Assembly: GCF_907164915.1 (NCBI RefSeq)
Contig: NC_061862.1
Span: forward strand, 128,101,641-128,165,640
Origin: Impatiens glandulifera
Lineage: Eukaryota > Streptophyta > Magnoliopsida > Ericales > Balsaminaceae
DNA: 64,000 nucleotides
Direction: 5' to 3'
The notes under the pieces were generated by a model. The model saw only the letters and a program-made list of their open reading frames with translations. It ran no database searches and was not told the origin of the DNA. The translations under genes and the position numbers were made by a program. Below are positions 11,240-23,352 of this stretch, one piece after another (the stretch's first letter is position 1; each line of letters begins with the position of its first letter).

Positions 11240-11872
11240 AAGTTTGTATATTTATACTAATTAGTCACGGATTTTTGGAAATAAAGTTTATATATTTAAG
11301 AATATCTTGTCACGATTTCTTGTAAACAAAGTTTGTATATTTAGAATAATTAATAATGAATTTTTAGCAATAATATTTGTGTATTTAGATTAATTAGTTA
11401 CGATTTTTTTACAATAATGTTTGTATATTTAAAATAACGGGTAACAAAAATTTTATAATAGAAAATTTTAATTTTTAAAAAATAAATTAAAAATACATTT
11501 TAAATGGATAACCAATTGATTTTTTTAAAATATTCAAGAAAATAATTTTGTGTATAAACATAATTCGATGACTCTCGTAAATGGAAAACGCACTATGTCC
11601 TTCATGCCTTTTAAAAAAGGCATTTATTTTACTAAATTATGGTTATTTAGAAAATTTAATTATTACGTTTTTTATCAAAATAATTATCGATAACTTTAAA
11701 AGTTAAGACTTTAGTTAGACATATTTTATCTTTTAAATTTAAATATATTTTATTTTTGAAATTTTGAAATTTTGAAATTTTGAAATTTTGAAATTTTGAA
11801 TTTTTAAAATTTAATTTTATCAAACATTTTTTATTTTGTAGAAACGGTAACTCACTTTAAAAAATAGTTGAC
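11240..11872 (-). repeat. Tandem-array spacer upstream of gene a
   Basis: This continues the unit interrupted at 7137 by LINE B and matches 48450-49075 and 57480-58020. It contains about five imperfect copies of a 40-55-bp subrepeat with the core gtttgtatattt (11240, 11285, 11333, 11380, 11427), then the AT-rich block and (gaaatttt)n. Similarity to the other units stops at about 11872, directly before gacatagcg. There a different element with atcgc-type repeats begins. Confidence 0.75.
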
Positions 11873-12110
11873 ATAGCGAATATAGCGATTGATATTAACA
11901 ACAATCGCTATTGTTGTCTTAATCGAGATAGTATTGAAATCCAATCAAAAATATTATCTTAATGTTAGATCAATCGCTACTAGCTTGAAATATAGATGAT
12001 TGATTACAAAACCAATCGTCATAAACCTATTAAAAGACCGCGAATAAATGGTGCCTGCTTTTGCCGTGTTTTTGAAGTCTTAATCGCAATTGGTATATAG
12101 TCACCAATCA
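11873..12110. repeat. Left subterminal repeats (atcgc / gcgattg motif)
   Basis: Short direct and inverted copies of gcgattg and caatcgc lie here (tagcgattgat, caacaatcgctat, gatcaatcgctac, aaccaatcgtcat, cttaatcgcaattgg). They resemble the denser cluster at 33870-34160. Clustered short motifs in both orientations are typical of subterminal transposase-binding regions in CACTA elements. Binding here is inferred. Confidence 0.55.
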
Positions 12111-12448
12111 CTTTTACTTATTAAAACCCTTTCATCCCTCCAGTACTGCTCCCCGCTTTTTCCTATTCTTTCCTCTTCGTCGTGTTGTGCGACGATATTC
12201 ATCAACACCGCGATTGATTCTTCATCGTTATTCTTCTTCTTGCATCGAAAAAATCCCTGGAAAATTAAGAGATTGGAAACAAACCCTCCAAATTCCTGGT
12301 TTACCCTCCTGTGCGGCTAACGATCTTCCCTCGTCGATGATTAATAGGGACTCTTACACATACAACAAGTTTCTCGAGTTCAATTTGTAGATGCATGAAT
12401 CAAGTGGAATCATAATCCAGTAATCATAAATTCTTCTTCTTAATCGAG

Positions 12449-13219
12449 AATGGCGGTGGAGATTGTGGTGTAATATTGGGTTTGGATGGTGGAGCGACCT
12501 CTACTGTTTGCGTTTGTATGCCTTTATTCCCCTTTTCCGATCTCGACCGTCTGCCTGATCCCCTTCCGGTTTTGTCTCGCGTTGTTGCTGGTTGCTCCAA
12601 TCACAATAGCGTTAGATGTACTTTGAATTGTTTGATATTCATTCTAGTGCTTTGAAATATTCAATTTATGTATCGGATTTATGTCTTGTCTATTTTCCTT
12701 AGGATGGTACAACCGATAAGTTAATTTGCAAAAGTGATCACACCCTAAACAGAAATATTGAGTCTTTACAAAATTTTCACTCTCCTTTTGGTGCTTGATA
12801 TTTGCCGAAGACATAGCCTTGGATACTTTAGGACAGGTTATGGATTTAGCTCTTTTAAAATCAGGTTCGAGCAGATAGTTGTCCGAGCTGTTTGTTTGGG
12901 TGTGTCTGGTGTTAACCATCCAAGGGATGTAGAAAAAATATTGACTTAGATGAGGTTTAGTTCTTTGTAGATATTTTTGTTGTGAGAATGATGAATTTTT
13001 TTTTTATGGGTTGATGGTCTAACTTTTCTATAACGAATTTTTCAGGGATAAATTTCTCGGCCATGTTAAGCTCTATGTTTTCAATGATGTTGTAGCATCT
13101 TTGGCTAGGGGGACATTAGGGAAGCTTCACGGATGTGTTTTGATTGCTGGAACTGGAAGCATTTCTTATGGATTCAATGAAGATGGTCAAGAGGCTCGTT
13201 CTTCTTGTGCTGGACCTAT
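12449..13219 (+). pseudogene. N-acetylglucosamine kinase-like gene fragment, exons 1-3
   Basis: Three exon-like blocks match the plant BadF/BadG-type N-acetyl-D-glucosamine kinase family, which phosphorylates GlcNAc in salvage. Block 1 (about 12455-12617) has the nucleotide-binding loop ILGLDGGATSTVCVCMP, then PDPLPVLSRVVAGCSNHNSV. Block 2 (about 12838-12955) has AVCLGVSGVNHPRD after an AG acceptor and ends at a GT donor. Block 3 (13047-13219) has HVKLYVFNDVVASLARGT and LHGCVLIAGTGSISYGF. Introns are retained, so genomic DNA was copied. A frame shift before block 2, an in-frame stop in ILT*MR and an early TAA show decay. LINE C interrupts block 3 after CAGPM. Confidence 0.8.
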
Positions 13220-13280
13220 GTTTTTTTTTTGAGAAATGGATTACGCCATTGTTCTTTCTTTCCTTCTTTCTTGTCACCCT

Positions 13281-16057
13281 TGTAGACACTCATTTTTCAC
13301 ACCAAATTTTATAGTTTATGCTTTTCATAAATCTGAGTCTATAAAATTTTCTCGAATTCATTCACGGACTCATTGCACGATTTATATTAAAGACGATTAT
13401 TTTTTAAAGTAATTGAGTTTTTAAAAATAATTGATTTTGGATTCTTAATAAAGTTAAGGTAGTAATTTGTTTATGTTACAACACTTAGAGAAGTTATTAT
13501 ACTTAAAATATTCAAGGTTTTATTTAATTAATTACCTTGGGTATTTATAAAAAATAAAAATTAAAAAAATTATTTACAAAATATATATTAGCGTTTTTTA
13601 TAAAATTTCGTTAGGTATATTTTGTTAGATTAGTTAGATTAGATTTTGCAATTTGATTAAGTTAGTTAGTATTTTATTATAATTATAATTGTTCCTTAGA
13701 ACTAGGAATAATTAATAATAATACAATTGCTTTTTTTAATTGTTTGTTTTAATTTTATTTCTTTTGTAGGATAAAGGGAAATGGGTCAATCCAAGATCCA
13801 CATGCAAGATCCAGATCAGATTTGTGAATAGAGATAGGAAGATCCAAATCAAAGACAAATCAACCCAAAGTAAGGCCAAGGAAAGGATCCAATTGACGGA
13901 TCCGACCGGTCACCCGACTAATGGACCGACCCATGCCCAAGATTCGACCCATGAAATCAAATGTTAAAAGAGTTAGGTGAAGGCAACGGTCATCTTATTG
14001 ATGGTGACAACCACAAATCTTGAAATGACGATTCTATCATGTGCGGTCAAAAGAAAATAAAAGAAGTTGCTAAAAAAGAGGAGGAAGTGGCAAGAGAGAA
14101 AGTTTCAACTTAGAAGAAAAGATTGAAGACTTGGTTATTTTTTTAATTATAAAATTAAAATGACCAAGTAATAAATCATTATTGAATAAAGATTAAATCC
14201 CATTGGATTGAAAACTTGATTTAGTGACATGTCAAGTGGAGATTGCTCCATTATTTTAAACATTTGTAAATGTTTAAAATAGTTTTCTTTCCAACGGTTT
14301 GTTAAATGGGCCTTTGGGCCTAGGGTTTCATAGTTTTGCCTATAAATATCCCTCTTAACACCCTAGCAAAGGAACTTCAACTTTCGACCTTCAATCTTCA
14401 CATTCTTCTCTCTCTTTACACATTAGGCTGCCGAATTAGACCCTACTTTTCTAAAAAACCTAAGCAAGAGCACCAACTAGATTTGTTGAGTCACAAGTCT
14501 CTTGATTAGGGTTTTCATTTTTTTGCAAGGATATAAAGAGTAACCCTTTGTAAGCTCTTTTTCCTTTCTTTTGTTTATTTAAATTTGAATTTGAATTTTA
14601 CTTTCATTTGATTTTTATTTTCTTTGTACTTTATATTATGCATGATTTCCTTTAAATTTATTGTTTTGATAGGCGTGTAGGTTTATTTATGTACCTTAAT
14701 CATGTAAATAAGTAGAATAGAAATAACATGTAAATAAATAAATAAAAAAGCAGAAAAAGTTTTCAAAAACACTACCAAAATAAAAAAAAAATGTATAATT
14801 TGCCTTATTTTGTATAGTTGATTTTTTTATTCTTTTAAGTAACTAGATCAAAGTTTTTTTTTTATTTATATAAATGTTTAATTGTATTATTATAATCTTT
14901 CTGCAAAGTTTCATGTTAATTGGGATCCATTTGGATCACCAAATAATTTTTTTTTTAGCTAGGATTAGGTGGAAAAACCAAAAAAATAGCAAGTTATTCT
15001 ACAAGGAGACGCATGTTCTTCAGCCTTCCAGCACTTCTCCCAGGGTCTCGGCGCTTTCCAGACGACGCTTGCTCTGCTCCAGCTGCTGCTGAATCAGACT
15101 TCTGACGCACGCTTGCTGCAGTCTTCAACTTTTTTATTTTTTTTTATTTGTTTATTTGTTTATTTTTTTTATTTCTGCATTTTAGATTTAGGTTTATTTT
15201 TTGTTGACATTTTTTTTATTAGTTAAGAGTTTGTGGCTTGTTTGAGCCTAGGTTAGAAAAAAAAATTAAAATTAAATCCTAACTAAAATTGAACTTAGCC
15301 CAAACTTAGACTTAGAATTTTCTTTAGACATAGGACTTTTTTATTTTATTTTATTTTATTTATTATTATTTTATTATTTTATTATTATTTTCATTATTAT
15401 TTTTATTTAAATAAAAAAACCCAAAATAGTAAAATTTTAGACTTTTAAATAATTCACTAAAGTTTCTTAAAAATTAATCTAGACTTAGGCAAATTAATTT
15501 TTGATTAATAACTTGCCTAGTTTTGTTTTTTAGGATAACTTTATGTGTGAATTATTTGCTCTCGTTTTCTTTTATCTTTGCTTATTTGTTTATCTCATGC
15601 AAACTCATTAAATGCTTAAAATGGAAAATCCTAAAATGTAAAGCGTAAGAATGTTTTAAAGAAAGGCCAAAATTAATTAGTAGAGACCTTAGGGGCGTTG
15701 TGGGACATAGCGTCTAAGAAACCCTTTCCCACACGTAACCAAACGCCGAACTCACATCTCTTAAATTCCTAATTTTTGAAATTAGGTGGCGACTCTCTAG
15801 TCGTGAGGTTAATTAATACTGAAAAAAGTTAAAAAAGGCCTATGACATACTTCCCATTAAAAAACTCTCAATCTCTCCCAGATTCGACGGGAAGGTAAGA
15901 TATGGAGTTGTCTATAAAGCCTCGTTTTTAAAACTTAAATTTTTTCAACATTAAAATTAATTCCCCTCACGTTTTCAAAAAATAAATTTTTTAAAGAGTG
16001 CCCAGAATTTTCAAACTAGCTGATCAAAAGTCTTTTTTTTAAAAAAAATCAATCACA
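13281..16057 (+). repeat. 5' LTR of the Tat element
   Basis: It starts tgtagacactca and ends aatcaatcaca, nearly identical to 26481-29261. A TATA box (tataaata, 14341-14348) is followed by a pyrimidine-rich leader (ctctctctttaca). One GC-rich block (about 14995-15125) stands out in otherwise AT-rich sequence and is conserved in the other LTR. Visible differences between the LTRs include a 5-bp indel after ccaacggt and scattered substitutions. Confidence 0.95.
14341..14348 (+). promoter_or_regulatory. TATA box of the Tat 5' LTR
   Basis: tataaata lies in gcctataaatatccctc, with the duplicate at 27546-27553 in the 3' LTR. Position within the LTR, about 1.06 kb from its start, and the downstream leader fit a retrotransposon promoter. 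Transcription start is inferred. Confidence 0.65.
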
Positions 16058-16061
16058 GTTT

Positions 16062-16080
16062 TCTGGCGACTCTGCTGGGA
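16062..16080 (+). promoter_or_regulatory. Tat primer-binding site
   Basis: The sequence TGGCGACTCTGCTGGGA starts five bases after the LTR end. I recall tggcgactc-type primer sites from Tat/Ogre elements, where a tRNA-Arg primer is reported. The tRNA identity here is from memory and should be matched against tRNA 3' ends. Confidence 0.7.
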
Positions 16081-17276
16081 CATTCGACGTTTGACTTGAA
16101 AGTAATTTTGGCCAAGTATTTAAACTTTCTTACGATTTAATTCATACTCCATGTTCACATTACTTGATTATTTGCATGAGACTTGGAGCTCCAATGTGAA
16201 GGTGTGTGGGTATACATCGTTGGATGAAGCTCACACATCTATATTTTATGTGCTAAGGGTAGTCAATGTGAATGACACCCTCAACCCTTGCCTTGAAGGC
16301 TTTTGTGTGATTTGAGAGTTGAGAAAAACAATAGGAAAAAACCCGGATTAACCCTCTCTTCTTTTCAAATATCTCCTACTATTGAAAATGAGGGATTTTG
16401 AAATAGAGGTGAGAGGGATGTCCAATTGAGAGCTCCCCTTACATCAAGAGATCCCTTTGGGATAGTATCCTTGTCGGTGGAACATCTCTCTCTTAAGCCA
16501 TTTCCAACTTTAGAACAAAAATCCAAAAAGCCAATTCTACCAAGCCGTTGCCTCCTCTCGTCTTGTCGAGCAACAAAGCCACGTCACGAAGCCCTTTACT
16601 TGACTACTATATATGATAAATACATGTATGCATATAGATATTTCTAGGCGCTCAGTTTATCCATTCAAAGTTTTAAAATGTCATGAAACATGTGAACAAT
16701 TTCGAAATTTTGAGGCTAAACTTAATAGTTTTAAAGGAGTAAAATCGAGGAAACCTAGAAAAGCTAAAAGAAGAATCTAATGTAACTAGTTTTCTTTCTT
16801 TGTGTCTTTACTACTCAGATTCTAAGCGCAAGATCTAATCAAGAAAGACGCGTGAAACACAAAGACGATCAAGAGAGACGCATGAGGCGCAAAGACGATC
16901 AAGAAAGATGAAAAGACTTGAAGTTAGAAGACTTAGACTAGATTTCTTTAAGCTTGAAATGTAAATCTCCTTATGAAGATACATGAGCGACATTGTAACG
17001 AAAGGATGAGGGGTGCTTGCTTTCTATTCTTATTTTATTTTATGACTTGAGTTTGTGATTTTATCCATGATACTTAGGATTTTAATAAAATAACTCATTC
17101 TTATTTTACTCATCCTTTTCTACATGTTTTACAATGTGAATGGGTAAATTGAGCGTCTATCGCGTGTTAGGGATTATGTGCATACGAGCAACGCATTGCT
17201 TGTTTTACTTGATAAAGGGGTTCGAACTGACTTTGTTCTCTTGAATACAACACACTCATATTCACCATAATTTACA
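16081..17276 (+). other. Tat untranslated leader between primer site and gag
   Basis: About 1.2 kb without convincing coding sequence. It contains a run of similar 20-mers near 16840-16910 (aagacgatcaagagagacgc variants) and an ATG-poor AT-rich background. No domain was recognised. A long 5' untranslated region is usual for Tat-lineage elements. Confidence 0.5.
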
Positions 17277-17813
17277 ATGACTAACCCACCAAGAAGGTTC
17301 AATGAGTCAGTTCATCTAAAGATAGACGATCTTCGTGATATACTGATACAATTGCGGCAACAGCTTGAAGACATCACTGTAGAAATCGAAACTTATGCGA
17401 CAATCGAACCCCTTAATCCGAAGATCATGCGACAAGAAAGAGAAAGGGTAAGCAAGACATTCATGGACGGTTGGAAAGTTGCAGAAAGGTCTATTCAAAA
17501 CAAGAGCCATGCAAGCACGTCAAACTCGAGGACAAAATACTCATCAAAAGAACCCATTTCGCCTAAACAAAGTCAACAATCATCACAAGCAAGGAGTGCC
17601 ACTACTGCTCCACCTTGTAGAAAATTTGACGGCTTGGGGATGTCATTGTCGAAGGCCTTAAGGAACTTGTTGCAGAAGAACTTGATTCAAACGTTAACAT
17701 CAGAACTTGGGAGAGAAGTAATGGGAAAGTTCGCAAATGAGTGGTGCGGACATCACTAGACTAGAGGGCATTCCACTAATTGTTGTTTCCCTCTCAAACA
17801 AAAGATTCAAGAT
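17277..17813 (+). pseudogene. gag: Tat gag remnant
   Basis: The ATG at 17277 opens 160 codons (MTNPPRRFNESVHLKIDDL...). A coiled-coil-prone N-terminus (DDLRDILIQLRQQLEDITVEIETY) is followed by a Ser/Gln/Lys-rich stretch and a C-terminal segment (KFDGLGMSLSKALRNLLQKNL) like the end of Tat-type Gag. After the stop at 17757, another frame gives a degenerate knuckle-like sequence (HHQTRGHSTNCC) running into IQDLIDAKIIP. Most of Gag and the whole protease are missing, and the sequence jumps almost directly to RT. The element therefore could not make its own particle. Confidence 0.7.
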
Positions 17814-18960
17814 TTGATCGACGCTAAGATCATCCCAAAGCTCCGAAGAAGGAAGGCAGACATCGTGTACAAGATCAAGGAGGAAGTTCAGAAACAGCTC
17901 GACGTAGGATTCCTTGAAGTGGTAGATTACCTAGAGTGGATCACCAATGTAGTCTCAGTCGCAAAGATAGATGGAAAGATTCGAGTATGTGTAGACTATC
18001 GAGATCTCAACAAAGCAAGCCCTAAAGATAGTTTCCCACTACCACACATCAACGTGCTAGTGTATCATGTAGCAAGAAATCAACTCCTATCATTCATGGA
18101 CGGATTCTTAGGCTACAACCAGGTACTGATGGCTCTAGAAGACAAGGAGAAGACAACGTTCATCACAGAAGATGGAACATTTTGTTATCGAGTCATGTCT
18201 TTCGGGCTGAAGAACGTAAGAGCAACGTATCAACGAGCTGCCACAATAATTCTTCACGATATGATCCACAAGGAGGTAGAAGTCTATGTCGACGATATGA
18301 TTGTCAAATCAAAAGATCGAGAAGGACACATCCAAAATCTTGACAAATTCTTACAACGCATCAAGAAGTTCCAACTTAGGCTCAACCCAAAGAAGTGCAC
18401 ATTTGGAGTGACAACAAGAAAGATGTTAGTCTTCTTAATCACGCAAACAGGAATTGAGGTTGATCCGAGCAAGATAGAAGCGATCACGGCAATGCCACCT
18501 CCACGAAGCGAGAAAGAAGTGCGAGGCTTTCTAGGAAAGATCCAGTATATAAGTCGATTCATAAACAAGTTGACTATGACATGTGATCCTTTGTTTAAAC
18601 TTTTAAGGAAAAATGAAAGATTCGTTTGGGATGACGTTTGTTAGAACGCATTCGAGAAGATAAAGGGATACATCAAGAATCCTCCCATTCTGATGCCGCC
18701 AAGACCAGGCGTACCGCTAATCCTATACTTAACAGTCACGGAAAACGCAATGGATAGTCTACTAGCCCAAGAAAACGAGGAAAAGATGTTGCAGTCTACT
18801 ACATAAGCAAGCGCATGACGGGCTACGAACTTAATTACTCACCAGTAGAAAAGGTGTGTTGGGCTCTAGCTTGGGTCACTAAGAGGCTACGGCATTACAA
18901 TCAAGCCCACACAGTCAAGTTAGTATCAAGACTCGATCCAATTCTTCATTTATTCTAGAA
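17814..18960 (+). pseudogene. pol: Tat reverse transcriptase and first RNase H
   Basis: The 276-codon RT segment begins about the RRRKADIVYKIKEEV block and shows RVCVDYRDLNKASPKDSFPLPHI, the catalytic VYVDDMIVKSK (about 18275-18310), then LNPKKCTFGV and IEAITAMPPPRSEKEVRGFLGKIQYISRF. All are classic Ty3/gypsy RT signatures. A stop at 18642 and frame breaks near 18700-18800 interrupt the following RNase H, which still shows YISKRMTGYELNYSP and VCWALAWVTKRLRHY. The protein would copy the RNA genome into DNA. It is fused directly downstream of the truncated gag. Confidence 0.88.
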
Positions 18961-18967
18961 AACGCTT

Positions 18968-20865
18968 TTGTCTCCGAGGTTAGCTAAGTGGATGATGATG
19001 ATATCAGAGTACGACATCGTATACACAATTCAGAAATCTATCAAGGGGAGCGTTGTAGCAGATTTTCTCGCAGACCAACCAATCGAAGTTGAAGACGAAG
19101 AGGAGTTAGCATTCCCAGACGACGAAGTGATGACTATTAACCTTACAACATGGAAGCTATTATTCGATGGAGCTTCAGGAAAACAAGGTTATGGCATCGG
19201 GATACTACTCATCGATCCTATGGGAACATACAACCCAATCTCAGTCAAGCTCGAATATCAAGTGACTAACAATGAGGCAGAGTATGAAGCGTGCATCTCT
19301 GGCTTGAAGATTGCTCATGAAAAAGGAGCGAGACGTCTAGAAGTAGTAGGAGACTCAAACTTAGTCATTTCACAAGCTAATGGTGAATGGCATGTCAAAG
19401 GAGACAACCTCAAACCCTACCATCAACACTTATCGACTATAATAGAAAAGTTTGAACATGTAACATTCACACATGCTCCGAGAAGTCAAAATCGATTCGC
19501 ATACGCTTTGGCCACGTTAGCAGCCATGACGCAAATTCCAGAAGGAATCAAAATCAAGCCTTTGAAGATTCGTCAAAAACAGAAACGAGACTTCGAGAAG
19601 AGGACGATTGCCAACACCGAAGTGGCGCCCAAACCTTGGTTCGAACCTCTACAGAAGTACGTTGAGCATGGAGAGTATCCTTCACACTTACAAAAGAAAG
19701 AGAGGAGAGCTCTACGCCAATACGCAACTAACTACGTGCTACTCGCAGGAAAGCTATATCGACGCTCCTTTGACGGTCAGAACATGTTATGCATCGACCA
19801 ACCTCAAGCATCACAAATCATGGAGGAAGTACATGCAGGAACATGTGGCCCACACATGAACGGATCAACACTCGCTAAGAAGATCCTTCGCGTTGGCTAT
19901 TATTGGCAGAATATGGAACAAGAATGTGTAGAATATGTTAAGAAGTGTCATCAATGTCAAGTTTACGCGAACTTGAAGCACACCCCAGCATCTCTACTTT
20001 ACAACATGACTTCACCATGGCTATTCTCGACATGGGGAATAGATATCATTGGGAAAATTTATCATCACGCTTCAAACGGACACGAATTCATCCTGGTGGC
20101 TATCAAGTGGGTCGAAGCTCAATCATATAAGGTTCTCAAGTCATCACATGTTGCCAAGTTCATACGAAACAACATCATTGCACGTTATGGAGTTCTCATG
20201 CTTTGATCTCAGACAATGGTGGACACTTCCGAGGAGAAGTACTCAAAGTACTAGATGAATACATGATTGAACACCACAAATCCTCACCTTATCGTCCCCA
20301 AACGAATGGCACAGTAGAGGCAGCGAACAAGAACACCATCACTATCATCAAGAAGATGACTCAGACATACAAGGATTGGCACAAGAAGCTTCCATACGCC
20401 TTATGGGGATATAGAACAACCATTCGAACGTCAACGGGAGAAACGCCATTTGCATTGGTCTACGGAATGGATGTAGTGCAACCTATCGAAATCGAAGTTC
20501 CTACTTTAAGAGTTTTACTCGAAACACAAGTAGTGGAGGAAGATTGGTGTAAGTCACGGTACAATCAGCTAGCCCTTATGGAAGACAAGAGGTTAGACGC
20601 ATTATGTCACACGCAAGCGTACCAAAGAAGAATGACCAGAGCTTTCAACAAGAAGGTGAAACCTAGGAACATTCAAGAAGGCGATTTAGTTCTAAAGAAG
20701 AACTTACGGATACTAGACCATAGAGGGAAATTCCAAACACCATGGGATGGACCCTACCTCGTCAAGAAGTTCTTTTCAGGTGGCGCCACGAGATTGACCA
20801 CCTTGGATGGAGAAAAACTCTCAGCACCTTTCAATGTCGACATGCTCAAAAGATACTTCATCTAA
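18968..20865 (+). pseudogene. pol: Tat second RNase H and integrase
   Basis: The first 412 codons carry the extra RNase H of the Tat lineage (WKLLFDGASGKQGYGIG with catalytic Asp, NNEAEYEA with Glu, GDSNLVISQ with Asp). Then comes the integrase HHCC finger (HAGTCGPHMNGS...CHQCQVYANLK, about 19830-19975) and the core with TWGIDIIGK. A one-base frame change near 20203 separates ISDNGGHF and the glutamate segment RPQTNGTVEAANKN, so the three catalytic acidic residues are present but in two frames. The C-terminus (GDLVLKKNL...GPYLVKKFFSGGATRL) resembles the usual end of gypsy integrase. A single correction-sized lesion suggests recent decay. Confidence 0.88.
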
Positions 20866-23352
20866 AACATGCGTGTTGAATCCCATACACCAAAGTTCAT
20901 AACTTCACAAGTGGTGAACTACGTAAGACCTGATCTCTCTCGAGAGTACGTAGGCAACCCATCCAGGGTGCGGTCACCACTACCAATTATCGAAAGAAGT
21001 TGATAAACATTTCATTTCACATAACATGCATTCATTGCTCATTACATACACCAAAGTTCATAACTTCAAAAGTTGTGAACTACGTCAGACCTGATCTCTC
21101 ACGAGAGTACGTAGGCAACCCATCCAGGGTGCGGTCACCACTATCAATTATCGACAGAAATTGATAGACATTTCGCATTACATGCATTCATTACACATAC
21201 ATCAAAGTTCATAACCCATAAGTTGTGAACTACGTCAAACCTGATCTCTCTCGAGAGTACGTAGGCAACCCATCTAGGGTGCGGTCACCTCTATCAATTA
21301 TCGACAGAAATTGATAGACATTTCGCATTACATGCATTCATTACACATACATCAAAGTTCATAACCTCATAAGTTGTGAACTACGTCAGATCTGATCTCT
21401 CTCGAGAGTACATAGGCAACTCATCCAGGGTGCGGTCACCACTATCAATTATCGACAGAAATTGATAGACATTTCGCATTACATGCATTCATTACACATA
21501 CATCAAAGTTCATAACCTCATAAGTTGTGAACTACGTCAGACCTGATCTCTCTCGAGAGTACGTAGGCAACTCATCCAGGGTGCGGTCACCACTATCAAT
21601 TATCGACAGAAATTGATAGACATTTCGCATTACATGCATTCATTACACATACATCAAAGTTCATAACCTCATAAGTTGTGAACTACGTCAGACCTGATCT
21701 CTCTCGAGAGTACGTAGGCAACTCATCCAGGGTGCGGTCACCACTATCAATTATCGACAGAAATTGATAGACATTTCGCATTACATGCATTCATTACACA
21801 TACATCAAAGTTCATAACCTTATAAGTTGTGAACTATGTTAGACCTGATCTCTCTCGAGAGTACGTAGGCAACCCATCCAGGGTGCGGTCACCACTATCA
21901 ATTATCGAAAGAAGTTGATAGACATTTCATTTCACATAACATGCATTCATTGCTCATTACATACACCAAAGTTCATAACTTCACAAGTGGTGAACTACGT
22001 AAGACCTGATCTCTCTCGAGAGTATGTAGGCAACCCATCCAGGGTGCAGTCACCACTATCAATTATCGAAAGAAGTTGATAGACATTTCATTTCACATAA
22101 CATGCATTCATTGCTCATTACACATACATCAAAGTTCATAACCTCATAAGCTGTGAACTATGTCAGACCTGATCTCTCTCGAGAGTACGTAGGCAACCCA
22201 TCCAGGGTGCGGTCACCATTATCAATTATCGACAGAAATTGATAGACATTTCGCATTACATGCATTCATTACATATACATCAAAGTTCATAACTTCACAA
22301 GTTGTGAACTACGTCAGACCTGATCTCTCTCGAGAGTACGTAGGCAACCCATCCAGGGTGCGGTCACCACTATAAATTATCGAAAGAAGTTGATAGACAT
22401 TTCACATTACATGTATTCATTACACATACATCAAAGTTCATAACATCACAAGTTGTGAACTACGTTAGACCTGATCTCTCTCGAGAGTACGTAGGCAACC
22501 CATCCAGGGTGCGGTCACCACTATCAATTATCGAAAGAAGTTGATAGACATTTCATTTCACATAACATACATTCATTGCTCATTACATACATCAAAGTTC
22601 ATAAATTCACAAGTTGTGAACTACGTGAGACCTGATCTCTCTCGAGAGTACGTAGTCAACCCATCCAGGGTGTAGTCACCACTGTCAATTATCGAAAGAA
22701 GTTGATAGACATTTCATTTCACATAACATGCATTCATTGCTCATTACACATACATCAAAGTTCATAACCTCATAAGCTGTGAACTATGTCAGACCTGATC
22801 CCTCTCGAGAGTACGTAGGCAACCCATCCAGGGTGCGGTCACCACTATCAATTATCGACAGAAATTGATAGACATTTCGCATTACATGCATTCATTACAT
22901 ATACATCAAAGTTCATAACTTCACAAGTTGTGAACTACGTCAGACCTGATCTCTCTCGAGAGTACGTAGGCAACCCATCCAGGGTGCGGTCACCACTATC
23001 AATTATCGAAAGAAGTTGATAGACATTTCACATTACATGTATTCATTACACATACATCAAAGTTCATAACATCACAAGTTGTGAACTACGTTAGACCTGA
23101 TCTCTCTCGAGAGTACGTAGGCAACCCATCCAGGGTGCGGTCACCACTATCAATTATCGAAAGAAGTTGATAGACATTTCATTTCACATAACATACATTC
23201 ATTGCTCATTACATACATCAAAGTTCATAACTTCACAAGTTGTGAACTACGTGAGACCTGATCTCTCTCGAGAGTACGTAGGCAACCCATCCAGGGTGCA
23301 GTCACCACTGTCAATTATCGAAAGAAGTTGATAGACATTTCATTTCACAACA
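20866..23352 (+). repeat. Tat satellite-like array 1 (150-162-bp monomer, about 16 copies)
   Basis: The landmark caaagttcata recurs 16 times from about 20891 to 23218, at spacings of about 150 or 160 bp. Each monomer has three segments able to fold: gttcataac/gttgtgaac, ctctc/gagag around a tcga centre, and tatcaatt/aattgata. The two monomer lengths come from a variable segment (cattacatgcattcattacac or catttcacataacatgcattcattgctc). Similarity between neighbours is very high. A diverged related segment at 23608-23670 (actacgttggacctgaa...acgtaggca...cggtcc) may be the single-copy ancestor. Tandem arrays upstream of the 3' LTR are known from Tat-lineage elements. Confidence 0.93.

Noticed and set aside
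11846..11862. cactttaaaaaatag as a left CACTA-type terminus
   Set aside because: The same bases occur in the other array spacers (6055, 49060, 58010), where no element starts, so it is array sequence.
12187..12390. ORFs just upstream of the kinase fragment as a gene
   Set aside because: They overlap each other in different frames, match nothing I recognise and lie in the probable captured 5' flank of the kinase gene.
16426..16647. 73-codon ORF in the Tat leader
   Set aside because: It has no domain, and it lies between primer site and gag where Tat elements are noncoding.
20866..23352. Regular repeats with near-palindromes resembling a CRISPR array
   Set aside because: The whole 150-162-bp unit is repeated with no unique spacers, it lies inside a plant LTR retrotransposon, and no cas genes are present.
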